Assembly (NCBI RefSeq): GCF_000021685.1 | Contig: NC_011961.1 | Span: 372,001-436,000, forward strand | Direction: 5' to 3' | From: Thermomicrobium roseum DSM 5159 | GTDB taxonomy: Bacteria; Chloroflexota; Chloroflexia; Thermomicrobiales; Thermomicrobiaceae | DNA length: 64,000 nucleotides | In this document: positions 7,671-15,528 of the stretch, piece after piece | How the letters are laid out: every line of letters starts with the position of its first letter | How positions within the stretch are numbered: the stretch's first letter is position 1 | Translations under genes and position numbers: made by a program | Notes under the pieces: generated by a model | What the model was told of the DNA's origin: nothing | Seen by the model: only the letters and a program-made list of their open reading frames with translations | Databases searched by the model: none

Positions 7671-9401
7671 ATGGCAATGGTCGGGGCGATGCGGCGATGC
7701 GAGATCACGGGGCTCTCGGTCGATCGCTCGGCTGAGCGCCTGATCATGCTGAATGCGGTCACGGCGGTGATCTATCTCGCGATCGGGGGGATACTCGCCC
7801 TGCTGATCGCGCTGACGCGCTGGCAGACGGTGCATCTCTTGGGCCCGCAGCGCTTCTACGAGTTCCTCTCGACCCATGGCATGGTGATGCTGATTTTCTG
7901 GATTCTCTTCTTCGAGGTCGCGGGGCTGATTTTCGCCAGCACCGTGCTGCTGAGTACGCGCATGACGATTCCCCGGCTCGGTTGGCTGGCCTACGGTCTC
8001 ATGCTCGGGGGATCGGTCGTCGCGACAGTGCTGATGTTGAGTGGGCGTGCGACGGTGATGTTCACCTCGTATCCACCACTCCGCGCACAAACGCACTGGT
8101 ACTACGCTGCCGTTTTGGTCTTCGCTGTCGGTGCGATCCTCGCCGTGGTGCACTTCTTCGTGAACATCGTCGCTGCGCGCCTGCGTGGGGAAGTGAGTAG
8201 CTTGCCGCTCTTCACTTTCGCGCTGATAGGAGCTGCCATCATCGCCCTCTGGTCGCTGGTGTCCGGAGCGCTGGCCCTCTTTCCGGTCTGGCTCTGGACG
8301 CTCGGCGTGATCCCGGAGGTCGATCCCGGGATCTACCGACTACTCTATTGGGGGCTGGGGCACGGAGCGCAACAGGTGAATCTGGCTGCCATGGTTGGTG
8401 TCTGGTATGGCTTGGCCAGCTTGACGACAGGGGCTCGACCGCTGAACGAGGGATTGAGCCGGATCGCTATCGTGCTCTATGTCCTGTTCATCAACATGGG
8501 CGCGATGCATCACTTACTGGTCGATCCAGGATTAGGAACCTGGGTCAAGAATGTCAATGCAAGCTACTTTATGTATGCAGCCGTGATGGGGAGCCTCATC
8601 CACGCGTTCAGCATCCCAGCGTCGATGGAGTTGGCGCTGCGCGAGCGGGGATTCCGCCGTGGTTTGTTCGAGTGGCTGCGTCGAGCGCCGTGGGGTGAGC
8701 CGGGCTTCGCTGCGTTGGTGGTGAGCATGGTGCTGTTCGGCCTGCTCGGTGGTATCAGCGGGGTGATCATCGGTGGACCACAAGTCAATATGATCTCGCA
8801 CAATACCTTGCTCATTCCAGCACACTTCCACATGACGGTCGTGGCGGGAACCACGACGGCATTCATGGGGATCGCGTATTACCTCGTGCCGCTCATCTTC
8901 CAGCGACAGCTCTTGTTCCGACGACTCGCCCAGTGGCAACCATACGTGTATGGTCTCGGCATGCTCATCCTCGGCCTTGGTCTGGGATTGGCAGGCCATT
9001 GGGGTGTTCCACGCCGTCACTGGGATATTACCTTTTCGACTGCGCCGGCGCTCGGGGTGAACTTGCAAGAACTCCGGCCTGAGATCGCGGTGTTCCTCGC
9101 CATGGTGGGGATCGGTGGCGTTATCGCTGTCGTCGGCGGTGCGATGTTCGTACTGGCAGCGGTCGCGACTGTCTTCGTTGGTCAGCGGACACCGCGGCCT
9201 GCCGTCGGGCGCATCATTCCGGAGGTCTTCAGCCCGTATCCAGCCATCGCCGGTGGTGCTGGTGAGCCAGCGAAGACGACGCACCGTGGCTTCGAGGTGC
9301 CGGGGACGCTGGTCATCTCGGTTGCGTTCTTGATTCTGTTCATCTTCCTCTACGGGTTCTCCTGGTTCGAGTTGAGCCGGGTACCATGGAAGATCGGATA
9401 A
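7671..9401 (+). CDS. Haem-copper oxidase subunit I, B-family-like, lacking the helix VI tyrosine
   Basis: 576 residues, about 13-14 membrane spans. Haem ligands are His69 (STHGMVM), His385 and His387 (PAHFHMT); CuB ligands are His231 (GLGHGAQQVN) and His280-His281 (AMHHLLVDPG). In A- and B-family oxygen reductases the residue four after the helix VI His is the cross-linked Tyr; here it is Gln235. The usual D-channel pattern is also not evident. The protein could be a cytochrome c:O2 reductase using another redox residue, or one of the B-family-derived NO reductases that lack this Tyr. Third gene of the operon that starts at 6929. Confidence 0.85.
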   Translation: MAMVGAMRRCEITGLSVDRSAERLIMLNAVTAVIYLAIGGILALLIALTRWQTVHLLGPQRFYEFLSTHGMVMLIFWILFFEVAGLIFASTVLLSTRMTIPRLGWLAYGLMLGGSVVATVLMLSGRATVMFTSYPPLRAQTHWYYAAVLVFAVGAILAVVHFFVNIVAARLRGEVSSLPLFTFALIGAAIIALWSLVSGALALFPVWLWTLGVIPEVDPGIYRLLYWGLGHGAQQVNLAAMVGVWYGLASLTTGARPLNEGLSRIAIVLYVLFINMGAMHHLLVDPGLGTWVKNVNASYFMYAAVMGSLIHAFSIPASMELALRERGFRRGLFEWLRRAPWGEPGFAALVVSMVLFGLLGGISGVIIGGPQVNMISHNTLLIPAHFHMTVVAGTTTAFMGIAYYLVPLIFQRQLLFRRLAQWQPYVYGLGMLILGLGLGLAGHWGVPRRHWDITFSTAPALGVNLQELRPEIAVFLAMVGIGGVIAVVGGAMFVLAAVATVFVGQRTPRPAVGRIIPEVFSPYPAIAGGAGEPAKTTHRGFEVPGTLVISVAFLILFIFLYGFSWFELSRVPWKIG

Positions 9402-9447
9402 ACACTGACAGCGCGATCGCTCGTCCTGCGGTAGGCTACCAGTGGTA

Positions 9448-9466
9448 GACTCGCTACCGGCGAGTC
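9448..9466 (+). terminator. Hairpin between oxidase subunit I and ctaA-ctaB
   Basis: GACTCGC / GCGAGTC forms a 7-bp stem around a 5-base loop, 46 bases after the subunit I stop and 33 bases before the next start. No U-tract follows, so it may be an mRNA processing or stability element rather than a true terminator. Confidence 0.35.
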
Positions 9467-9498
9467 GTGTCGGGAAGCGACGAGAGTGCGGGAACACT

Positions 9499-11310
9499 AT
9501 GCGAGAGATGGGAGAGGGTCGTCAGAGCATCCGTTGGCTGGCGCTGGCTGTCGCGATCGCTGGCTATCTTCTGATCGTGATCGGCGGAACAGTCCGAGTG
9601 ACCGGAGCAGGCTTGGGTTGTGGTCCGGAGTGGCCGCTCTGTAACGGACGTCTCGTACCCGGCTGGGATCTCTTGGCCTGGATCGAATACGTGCACCGGC
9701 TGATCGCGCTGGCGGTCATCCTCCTCACCGGGGCGGTCGCCGTGGCGAGTTGGCGCGCACGCTCGCCGGACCGATGGATGGTGCGGTTGCCGCTCATCGC
9801 TGCCGGGCTGGTGCTCGTCCAAGCCATGCTGGGCGCGATCACCGTCTGGACGCACCTGGAGGCAGCGGTGGTTGCGCTCCATCTGGGAGTGGCCTTGAGC
9901 TACCTCGCGGTCGCTCTCGTGCTCGCCTTCCGGACGTGGTTTCCGGCCCTCGCTCGAGTGGCAAGACGCTCACCCTTGCGCCCCTGGCTCGTGGCGGCAC
10001 TGGGAGCGGTTTTCCTTCTCATGCTCAGTGGTGCCTATACCGCGAAGCGCGGTGCGGGGTTCGCCTGCCCGGAGTGGCCGTTCTGTGGAGGATTCTGGAT
10101 TCCGACCGGGTGGACCAATGTCGACGTTCACCTGACGCACCGATTGATTGCGCTCGTGGCGGTCTTGCTGGTGGCCGGGGTCGCCTGGAAGGCGCGGCGA
10201 GTGCGTGGTGAGTCCCGGTGGGCCGTCGGGCTGGCCACGGCAGCAGCGGTGCTCATGGTCGCGCAGGTCTTCGTCGGGGCAGCCAATATCTGGTTCCGCC
10301 TGCACCCAGCGGTGAGCGTTGCGCATCTCGCAGTCGCGACGATCGTTTGGGTGCTGCTCGTGCTGGCCGTCTTGGCTGACCGAGCGCTCGCCAGTGCTAC
10401 CGTCCAGCAGGAGCGAGCCGCGGTACGGGGGGCGATGCAGCGTCCGCTCGGCGAGGTTGTGCGCGATTACCTCGTGCTCACCAAGCCAGGTGTGATGGTT
10501 TTGTTGCTGGTCACCACGTTGTGCGCGATGCTCGTGGCAGCGCAAGGGGTGCCGTCACTGTGGACGTTGTTCTGGACGCTCGTCGGTGGGGCGCTCGCTT
10601 CCGGTGGAGCAGGGGCGATCAATCACTATGTGGATCGGGACATCGATGCGATCATGACGCGCACACGCCGGCGACCGTTGCCGGCTGGGCGAGTGGCCCC
10701 GGAATATGCGCTGCTCTTCGGTATCGTCCTGAGTGTTCTGGCAGTCTATGTCCTGACGGCGTTCGTCAATCCGGTCGCAGCCGTGCTCTCGTTGTCCGGC
10801 AACCTGTTCTACGTCTTCGTGTATACGATCTGGCTCAAGCGAACTACGCCACAGAACATCGTGATCGGTGGTGCAGCGGGAGCGGTACCACCGCTGGTGG
10901 GCTGGGCAGCAGTGACGGGCCAAGTCAGCGTGCCGGCACTCCTGATGTTTCTCTTGGTCTTCGCCTGGACGCCACCGCACTTCTGGGCACTGGCGTTGTA
11001 CAAGCGCGGCGATTACGCGGCAGCGGGAGTGCCGATGCTGCCAGCGGTACGCGGGGAGGAGGAGACGCGCCGGCAAATCCTGGCCTATACGGTGGCCATG
11101 GTCTTGGCGAGTTTGCTCTTCTACCCGCTCGGTGTGCTGGGCGTTCCGTACCTCGTGGCAGCTATGGTGCTGGGCGCCCGTTTTCTCTGGCTGGTGGCGC
11201 GACTCTATCGTGAGCGGAGCGATCAGCTGGCGAAGCGCGTCTTCCTCTACTCCATGCAGTATCTCGGCTTGCTTTTTGCGGCGATGGTGATCGACGCGGT
11301 CGTGTTCTGA
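9499..11310 (+). CDS. ctaA-ctaB: Fused haem A synthase (CtaA) and haem O synthase (CtaB)
   Basis: 603 residues. The N-terminal 310 residues form a COX15/CtaA eight-helix protein with His-rich helix ends (EYVHRLIAL, THRLIAL) and paired Cys loops (CGPEWPLC, CPEWPFC) that occur twice, reflecting the internal duplication of CtaA. From about residue 335 the CtaB prenyltransferase begins (DYLVLTKPGVM), with the Asp-rich motif NHYVDRDIDAIMTRTRRRPL. Together they convert haem B to haem O and then haem A for the oxidase. ATG 9499 was chosen because the CtaA helix follows directly; an upstream GTG at 9442 would add an atypical tail. Such fusions are known in some bacteria. Confidence 0.9.
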   Translation: MREMGEGRQSIRWLALAVAIAGYLLIVIGGTVRVTGAGLGCGPEWPLCNGRLVPGWDLLAWIEYVHRLIALAVILLTGAVAVASWRARSPDRWMVRLPLIAAGLVLVQAMLGAITVWTHLEAAVVALHLGVALSYLAVALVLAFRTWFPALARVARRSPLRPWLVAALGAVFLLMLSGAYTAKRGAGFACPEWPFCGGFWIPTGWTNVDVHLTHRLIALVAVLLVAGVAWKARRVRGESRWAVGLATAAAVLMVAQVFVGAANIWFRLHPAVSVAHLAVATIVWVLLVLAVLADRALASATVQQERAAVRGAMQRPLGEVVRDYLVLTKPGVMVLLLVTTLCAMLVAAQGVPSLWTLFWTLVGGALASGGAGAINHYVDRDIDAIMTRTRRRPLPAGRVAPEYALLFGIVLSVLAVYVLTAFVNPVAAVLSLSGNLFYVFVYTIWLKRTTPQNIVIGGAAGAVPPLVGWAAVTGQVSVPALLMFLLVFAWTPPHFWALALYKRGDYAAAGVPMLPAVRGEEETRRQILAYTVAMVLASLLFYPLGVLGVPYLVAAMVLGARFLWLVARLYRERSDQLAKRVFLYSMQYLGLLFAAMVIDAVVF

Positions 11311-11328
11311 CTGGGCGGCCAGCTTTCT

Positions 11329-11365
11329 GCGCGATCTCCGGCGAGCCTGTTCCCGGAGATCGCGC
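11329..11365. terminator. Bidirectional hairpin between convergent genes
   Basis: A perfect 13-bp stem (GCGCGATCTCCGG / CCGGAGATCGCGC) with an 11-base loop sits midway between the converging ctaA-ctaB and arginine-deiminase-like genes. It lacks a U-tract but its position is ideal for shared termination. Confidence 0.6.
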
Positions 11366-11426
11366 CTCGTGCTGCCGTCGAGATCGATGGGGTGCTTGCC
11401 TGTTGTCGCTTGCCCCCCCAAAGGTC

Positions 11427-12461
11427 TCACGGATCGCGGATCAGGGGCAGCGTGGAACAGTGGATGCCGCCCCCGTTTTTGAGGATCTCGTCATACGGGA
11501 TCTCGACCGTCTCGATGCCTGCTGCCTCGAGTCGCTCGCGTGTGCGGGGGCAGCCTGCCGGCATGATCACCCGGGCCGGTCGGACGGCGAGGCAATTGAC
11601 GGCCTGCGGCTCGGTCGGCCAGACGTGGATGGGCTGGATGTCGAGCTCGCGAAGCAAATCGAGGAACCAGTACGGAAGACGCGTCAGATTGATGAGCGCT
11701 TTGTCGTAATCGACCATCACGCAGGCACCATCGAGGTGGAGCGCATAGCCGGGGAGGGGAACCCGGACCAGGCGCACGCCTTGCTCGGCGAGGACAGCCT
11801 CCAATTGCCGAACTCCGGCCTCGTTTTGCCGATAGGACATGCCGACCGCGACCGTCGAGTCATTCAGCCAGCAGACGGATCCTCCTTCCAGGAGTCCCGT
11901 ACCGTGGATGGTGTGCAGGATCGGCATGCCGAGTTCGGCGAGGAGGCGGGTGATGAACGCTTCCTCGCCGCGGCGGCCAGCCTGTGGGTGGCGCCCGACG
12001 AGGCCGAGACGACAGACGACAGCACCTCCTTTGACGGCGACCGCCATATCGCGCGTAAAGACGGCATGCGGGTCGCGAGATGGGCAGTCGACGGAAACGA
12101 CTTCGACGCCCTCGGCCCGAAGAGCGTTCACCAGCGCGTCGTGCTCGGCTTGCATGCGGGCGATGTCAGGCGGGTTGCTGTCGCGCCAGTACCACTGGTT
12201 CTCCTCGTCGATGTAGGCGCCGATGGTCGGGTCGTAGTGTCCCTCTGGCTGGACGGTGAGCATCTCGTCCCCGGGGCGGTGCACGACACAGAGCCGGAGC
12301 CGTCCGACGTCGTTCTCGACTCCCCAGCGGCGTCCCCACACTCGTTCCTGCATCTCGGGTGCTTCGAAAGCTGGCTCAGCTTTCGGGATCATCCGCTCCA
12401 GGACGAGGTGATAGTACGCCTCGGTCTGGCGCAACGTGCTCGGCCGCTCGCTCGTATCCAT
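11427..12461 (-). CDS. Arginine deiminase / amidinotransferase-superfamily enzyme
   Basis: 344 residues with guanidino-modifying enzyme signatures: HAVFTRDMAV (substrate-binding Asp), an EGG turn in LLEGGSV, a HLDGACVMVD segment carrying the catalytic His and Asp, and C-terminal NGGGIHCSTLPL with nucleophilic Cys335. Such enzymes hydrolyse arginine, dimethylarginine or related guanidines through a Cys-thiouronium intermediate. The exact substrate cannot be told from sequence. An AAGGAG site precedes the ATG on the minus strand. No arc operon partner (carbamoyltransferase, carbamate kinase) lies nearby, so an ATP-yielding arginine pathway is not supported here. Confidence 0.8.
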   Translation of the reverse strand: MDTSERPSTLRQTEAYYHLVLERMIPKAEPAFEAPEMQERVWGRRWGVENDVGRLRLCVVHRPGDEMLTVQPEGHYDPTIGAYIDEENQWYWRDSNPPDIARMQAEHDALVNALRAEGVEVVSVDCPSRDPHAVFTRDMAVAVKGGAVVCRLGLVGRHPQAGRRGEEAFITRLLAELGMPILHTIHGTGLLEGGSVCWLNDSTVAVGMSYRQNEAGVRQLEAVLAEQGVRLVRVPLPGYALHLDGACVMVDYDKALINLTRLPYWFLDLLRELDIQPIHVWPTEPQAVNCLAVRPARVIMPAGCPRTRERLEAAGIETVEIPYDEILKNGGGIHCSTLPLIRDP

Positions 12462-12790
12462 ACGCTGGCTCCTTAACAGGCTCTGCTGCTCGTCACGGGC
12501 ATTGTCACGCCGACCGGCTCGGTTGCCAAGCGTCGTCCGGCCGATGCACGCGCAGGAACAGGCTGAAAAGCGGGTCGGCAGGGTTGCGCGATCGAGAAGC
12601 GTCCGACACGCCGCAGCTTCTCGGTGATGGTTCCTGGTGACAGGCTGCTCGCGTCGGTAAATCGGTTCTCACGAGACGAGCGCGGGCTGATCGCGCGGCT
12701 GCGCCTCGGCACGAGCGATGGTAGGGTACTCCTCGAGACCGGTGAGGCGGTCGTTTCGTCTCGCTCTCTTCATCTGCAAGGAGGGATATC
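12462..12790. other. Divergent intergenic region
   Basis: About 330 bases separating the divergently read deiminase-like and PHP genes. It carries an AAGGAG site at each end. A 7-bp GAGAAGC/GCTTCTC dyad near the middle is too loose to interpret. No convincing promoter pair or RNA motif was seen. Confidence 0.45.
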
Positions 12791-13660
12791 GTGCTCGAGG
12801 GAAGCTACCACAACCATCCGGGGTATTGCGACGGCTCAGGGACGGTCGAGGCGTACATCGAAACGGCGCGGGAGGCGGGACTGGCGGCGGTAGGGTTTTC
12901 GTCGCATGCACCTGTACCGTTTCCGTGCGACTGGACGATGACGGTCGAACGCTTCCAGCAGTACCTGACTGACGTGCGGGCAGCGCGGGAGCGCTGGTTG
13001 GGGCGATTTCCCGTGTGGTTGGGGGTCGAACTCGATTACCTGGAACCAGCGTTGGTTCCCGAGGGGATGGCCTTCCAACGAGCGGTCGTGCTGAGCAGCG
13101 GCCTCGATTATGCGGTCGTGAGCCTGCACTTCATGGGGCGAGACCCAGAGGGTCAGCTGTGGGCAGTCGACGAGTCGGCTGAGGCGTTCGCTCGGCAACT
13201 CGAGGATGTCTATCGCGGCGACGTTCGCCAGCTGATCGAGGAGTATTATGGCCTCCTCGCCCGACTGGCTGACTGGGCAGCGCGGCTGGACCTGCCTGTC
13301 GTCATCGGTCATTTGGACAAGGTCAAGCAGTGGAACGTGGGAGAGCGCTACTTCGACGATTCGGCTGCCTGGTACCGAGCCGCCGTGGAGCGAGCACTGC
13401 TGGCGATCAGCCGGGCAGGGTTGCCGATCGAGTTGAATACGTCTGGACTCCGCCGCCCGATCGGTGCGCCTTATCCCGGGGAATGGATCCTGCGACGATG
13501 CCGGGAACTGGGGATTCCAGTGCTGATCGGTGCTGATGCCCATCGGCCCGAGGATGTGGCAGCTGGTTTCAGTGAGGCGCGGGCGCTCCTCAGTGCCGCT
13601 GGGTACCGGGAAACGCTCGTCCTGACCGAGCGAGGGTGGAAGACTGTGCCACTCGCCTGA
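12791..13660 (+). CDS. PHP-family histidinol-phosphatase-like hydrolase
   Basis: 289 residues. PHP metal-binding motifs are visible in order: YHNHPGYCDG at the N-terminus, GFSSHAP, a Glu in GVELDYL, SLHFMG, GHLDKVK and the C-terminal GADAHRPED. These bind a trinuclear metal centre that hydrolyses phosphomonoesters. The length and pattern match the HisK/HisJ group that makes histidinol, but the gene stands alone without other his genes, so another phosphomonoester is possible. GTG start follows AAGGAGGG by about 6 bases. Confidence 0.8.
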   Translation: MLEGSYHNHPGYCDGSGTVEAYIETAREAGLAAVGFSSHAPVPFPCDWTMTVERFQQYLTDVRAARERWLGRFPVWLGVELDYLEPALVPEGMAFQRAVVLSSGLDYAVVSLHFMGRDPEGQLWAVDESAEAFARQLEDVYRGDVRQLIEEYYGLLARLADWAARLDLPVVIGHLDKVKQWNVGERYFDDSAAWYRAAVERALLAISRAGLPIELNTSGLRRPIGAPYPGEWILRRCRELGIPVLIGADAHRPEDVAAGFSEARALLSAAGYRETLVLTERGWKTVPLA

Positions 13661-13732
13661 TCGCTAGAGGTTGTCCTACAGCGACGCGGCGAACCTGCTA
13701 TGATTTCGCCGCGGACGAGGAGGGACGCCAGC

Positions 13733-15022
13733 GTGAGCGCCTATCCGAAGCACATTCAGGACTTTTTGCACCTTTTGGAGACCTCGCCGGAGTTCCGGGC
13801 GCTGGTCCGTTCCTTGTTGCTTTCGGAGGAGCTCTTGCAGCTTCCGGATCTGGTGCGGTCACTCGCGGCCACGCAGGAGCGATTGGCACAGCAGTTGGAA
13901 TCGTTCCAGCAAGCGGTGGAGCGTGCGCTGGCGGCAGTCAGTGCGCAACAAGCCGAGACCGCGGCTCAGATCGCTGCGCTGGTTGACCGGATGGAACAGG
14001 TGGAGCAGCAGCAGGCGGCCACGACCGAGCAGATCCGCCAACTCACCGCCAGTATAGAGCGGGTGGAAGCGCAGATCGAGGCATTGACTGCCCGCATGGA
14101 GCGGGTGGAAGCGCAGATCGAAGCCTTGACCGAACGGATGGAACGGGTCGAAGCCCAGATCGGGGCCCTGACCGAGCGGATGGAGCGGGTGGAGGCGCAG
14201 ATCGAAGCGCTGACTGCCCGCATGGAGCGGGTGGAGGCACAGATCGAAGCCTTGACCGCGCGGATGGAACGGGTGGAGGCGCAGATCGAGGCGCTGACTG
14301 CCCGCATGGAGCGGGTAGAAGCGCAGATCGAAGCCTTGACCGCGCGGATGGAACGGGTGGAGGCGCAGATCGAGGCGCTGACTGCCCGCATGGAGCGGGT
14401 AGAAGCGCAGATCGAAGCCTTGACCGCGCGGATGGAACGGGTGGAGGCGCAGATCGAGGCATTGACTGCCCGCATGGAGCGGGTAGAAGCGCAGATCGAA
14501 GCCTTGACCGAGCAGATGCAGCAGATGGCGGCTCAGATTGCCGCGCTCACCGAGCGGATGCAGGATTTCGAGCGTCGTCTGGAGCGTGTCGAACGGGATC
14601 TCGGCCGCCTCAAGGGACTCGTCCTTCCGTTGGTGGTCGAGCGTCGGTTCGGTGGCCTCTTCCGCAAGATCCTGCGGCGCCCGCGTGTCTTGCCCAGTGA
14701 AGAACTCACACGCCTGGTCGAAGATGGCGCGGACGCCGGCCTCCTGGACGAACGGGAGGCGGAGCAACTTCTGCTGGTCGATCTCGTGCTGGAGGGGCGC
14801 GACGCGACGGACGGAGGCGAGCCGATCTACGTCGTCTGCGAGATATCCTGGGGTGTAGGGATCTCGGACATCCTCCGCGCTCGTGAGCGGGCGGCGCTCC
14901 TGGAGCGTGTCGCCCGACGGCCAGTCCGCCCGGCCGTGTTGGGAACCTGGCTCACCCGGGAGGGCGAAGAGGCGCTCGCCGACGTGACGTACGTGGCGGT
15001 CCCCGAATCGTTCTTCGACTGA
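13733..15022 (+). CDS. Repeat-built coiled-coil protein with a conserved C-terminal domain
   Basis: 429 residues. Residues about 1-105 are helical and include a Gln-rich coiled coil; residues 109-262 are eleven 14-residue repeats (ERVEAQIEALTARM, two heptads each); the last 150 residues form a globular domain with IYVVCEIS and an RARERAALLERV helix, reminiscent of DUF3782-like coiled-coil proteins that may have a PD-(D/E)XK nuclease-type fold. The GTG at 13733 is preferred: GAGGAGGG lies 8 bases upstream, whereas the ATG at 13701 sits inside a TATGAT that looks like a -10 box. Function unknown; a long rigid spacer bearing a terminal domain is evident. Confidence 0.75.
   Translation: MSAYPKHIQDFLHLLETSPEFRALVRSLLLSEELLQLPDLVRSLAATQERLAQQLESFQQAVERALAAVSAQQAETAAQIAALVDRMEQVEQQQAATTEQIRQLTASIERVEAQIEALTARMERVEAQIEALTERMERVEAQIGALTERMERVEAQIEALTARMERVEAQIEALTARMERVEAQIEALTARMERVEAQIEALTARMERVEAQIEALTARMERVEAQIEALTARMERVEAQIEALTARMERVEAQIEALTEQMQQMAAQIAALTERMQDFERRLERVERDLGRLKGLVLPLVVERRFGGLFRKILRRPRVLPSEELTRLVEDGADAGLLDEREAEQLLLVDLVLEGRDATDGGEPIYVVCEISWGVGISDILRARERAALLERVARRPVRPAVLGTWLTREGEEALADVTYVAVPESFFD
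14057..14518 (+). repeat. Tandem 42-bp repeat (11 copies) with 84-bp higher-order period
   Basis: Eleven consecutive 42-bp units encode the 14-residue heptad pair. Codon usage alternates between neighbouring units, giving an 84-bp dimeric unit; the copies at 14309-14392 and 14393-14476 differ at only two bases, both silent. This indicates recent in-register expansion, with reading frame always preserved. Confidence 0.9.
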
Positions 15023-15528
15023 GTGCCACGCTGGATCGCGCTTCGGTCGTGCACCAGATCGGATCGTCCTTCAGGCATGCTGCCTCTGGCAAGCTTCAGC
15101 CAGCGAAGCACTGCCTCGCCAACCAGATACCCCCTCGCCGATCAGCGGATGCCGACGACAGGTGCCCAGTGGGCTCCCTCAGGTGAAGAGGGAGCTTGTT
15201 CATCCCTCTGGCCAGCACAAGAGTAGACGAGCACAGTGTGGGCAAGCGCTGCGAGACGCTGAGACCGCTGCCAGGCTCAGGATGCGGGCCGTCCGGCTGG
15301 CGCGAGCCGCGAGCGCTCCAGCCGTCGGAGAGGCTGCGGTGACCTCCTCACCGATGCGGCCACTGCCGGCTCGAGGGGTGAACTGAACACTCGCGCCGCC
15401 TGCCTGGTCCGCGAGTTGGGTGCCGACATGCTCTCGCGTGCTGCGCTCTCCGCGCTGCGAACCCGCCTGGAGTCGATCCGCGGCCGTGGATCGACCCCAG
15501 CTGCTCTCCAATTGGATACCTTACTCGC
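15023..15528. other. Gene-free interval between convergent genes, with one hairpin
   Basis: About 500 bases with no credible gene. The clearest structure is an 8-bp stem GCTCCCTC/GAGGGAGC (15173-15195, 7-base loop) followed by TTGTT, a weak terminator for the coiled-coil gene. The rest has no frame with family-like composition. Confidence 0.4.

Noticed and set aside
7671..9401. Aerobic A-family cytochrome c oxidase subunit I
   Set aside because: Lacks the HPEVY helix VI motif and D-channel pattern, and the operon has ba3-like small subunit/II/I order.
14057..14518. CRISPR or non-coding satellite
   Set aside because: Tandem units encode a perfect heptad coiled coil with no spacers.
15200..15511. 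Minus-strand open frame of 103 codons in the 15.0-15.5 kb gap
   Set aside because: Low-complexity Arg/Ala/Ser composition, no ribosome binding site and no neighbours in the same direction close enough for coupling.
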